Assembly: GCA_038321615.1 (NCBI GenBank)
Contig: JBBQFC010000098.1
Coordinates: forward strand, 1-6,915
Direction of reading: 5' to 3'
Source: JBBQFC01 sp038321615
GTDB taxonomy: Bacteria > Bacteroidota > Bacteroidia > Flavobacteriales_D > Cryomorphaceae
Length of the DNA: 6,915 nt
The translations under genes were made by a program, and so were the position numbers. Under the pieces are notes generated by a model. It made no database searches, had not been told where the DNA came from, and saw only the letters and a program-made list of their open reading frames with translations. Positions 6,711-6,915 of the stretch are shown in pieces. How positions within the stretch are numbered: the stretch's first letter is position 1; every line of letters starts with the position of its first letter.

Positions 6711-6915
6711 TCAATACAGCACCACCCGCCTGCTCATTTTCGCGAAAGTGGACGTCACATGCACGATATACACGCCGGCTGGCAATGCGCCCACGTCTAT
6801 GATAGTCGAATTGTGGCTAAGCTTGCCTGCATGCACTTGCTGCCCCATGCCGTTTACCAGGCGGTAATCGGCCCCATGTGCCGCTTCGGGATGGGAGAGG
6901 CTGAAAGACAGGTGG
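6711..6915 (-). CDS. T9SS cargo protein, C-terminal sorting domain only (runs off the right edge)
   Basis: Read leftwards from the right edge, a frame is open for 67 codons and ends at TGA 6713-6711. Its start lies outside the window. The translation carries LSFSLSHPEAAHGADYRLVNGMGQQVHAGKL in two strands (broken near residue 16), then STIIDVGALPAGVYIVHVTS (36-55) and ends KMSRRVVLY. The order xRLVNxxGQxV, then IDVGALPAGVYIVxV, then a basic C-terminal strand is the hallmark of the T9SS type A C-terminal domain, so the full protein should be secreted through the outer membrane and have this domain cleaved off. The YPNP-like start of the domain and the functional part of the protein lie beyond the window. 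The gene converges on the kinase-regulator operon. Confidence 0.85.
   Translation of the reverse strand, partial: HLSFSLSHPEAAHGADYRLVNGMGQQVHAGKLSHNSTIIDVGALPAGVYIVHVTSTFAKMSRRVVLY

Noticed and set aside
6542..6802. 86-codon plus-strand frame
   Set aside because: It starts inside the 23-bp array and runs antisense over the recognised T9SS sorting domain; its translation is low-complexity with no family resemblance.

Overview
The window looks like a piece of a Bacteroidota chromosome, probably a flavobacterium-like or related gliding/marine lineage. Three separate open frames have the parts of type IX secretion (T9SS) cargo: signal peptides on the two whose N-termini are visible, and T9SS C-terminal sorting domains on the two whose C-termini are visible. 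The sensor kinase has the periplasmic-TPR layout common in this phylum. No gene start shows a Shine-Dalgarno sequence, which also fits Bacteroidota.

Layout, left to right. Positions 1-336 (minus) hold the first 112 codons of a secreted SBBP-type beta-propeller protein that runs off the left edge. Ten bases away, 347-2332 (minus) encodes a 661-residue secreted protein made of a propeller-like repeat region, an Ig-like/adhesion-type segment and a T9SS sorting domain; the two are probably one transcription unit. Positions 2333-2478 form a divergent intergenic region with a 19-bp tandem repeat at its centre. From 2479 to 5988 (plus) lie two abutting genes: a hybrid histidine kinase (signal peptide, about eight 40-residue TPRs, coiled coil, one membrane helix, HisKA, HATPase, receiver, HPt) and a LytTR-family response regulator. 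Together they contain every phosphotransfer site of a His-Asp-His-Asp relay.

Positions 5989-6710 contain no convincing gene. They hold a weak inverted repeat, a short heptamer repeat, a doubtful 73-codon frame, and a periodic array (6504-6639) of a 23-bp unit built on ATTYCGGTTC-N5-GTGCCA, which resembles the multi-repeat end of an IS21-type element. Positions 6711-6915 (minus) are the last 67 codons of another T9SS cargo protein entering from the right.

Working model (inference): the TPR kinase senses a periplasmic or envelope cue and passes phosphate through its own receiver and HPt to the LytTR regulator. That regulator may bind the tandem repeat between the operons and so control the divergent secreted-protein genes, its own operon, or both.
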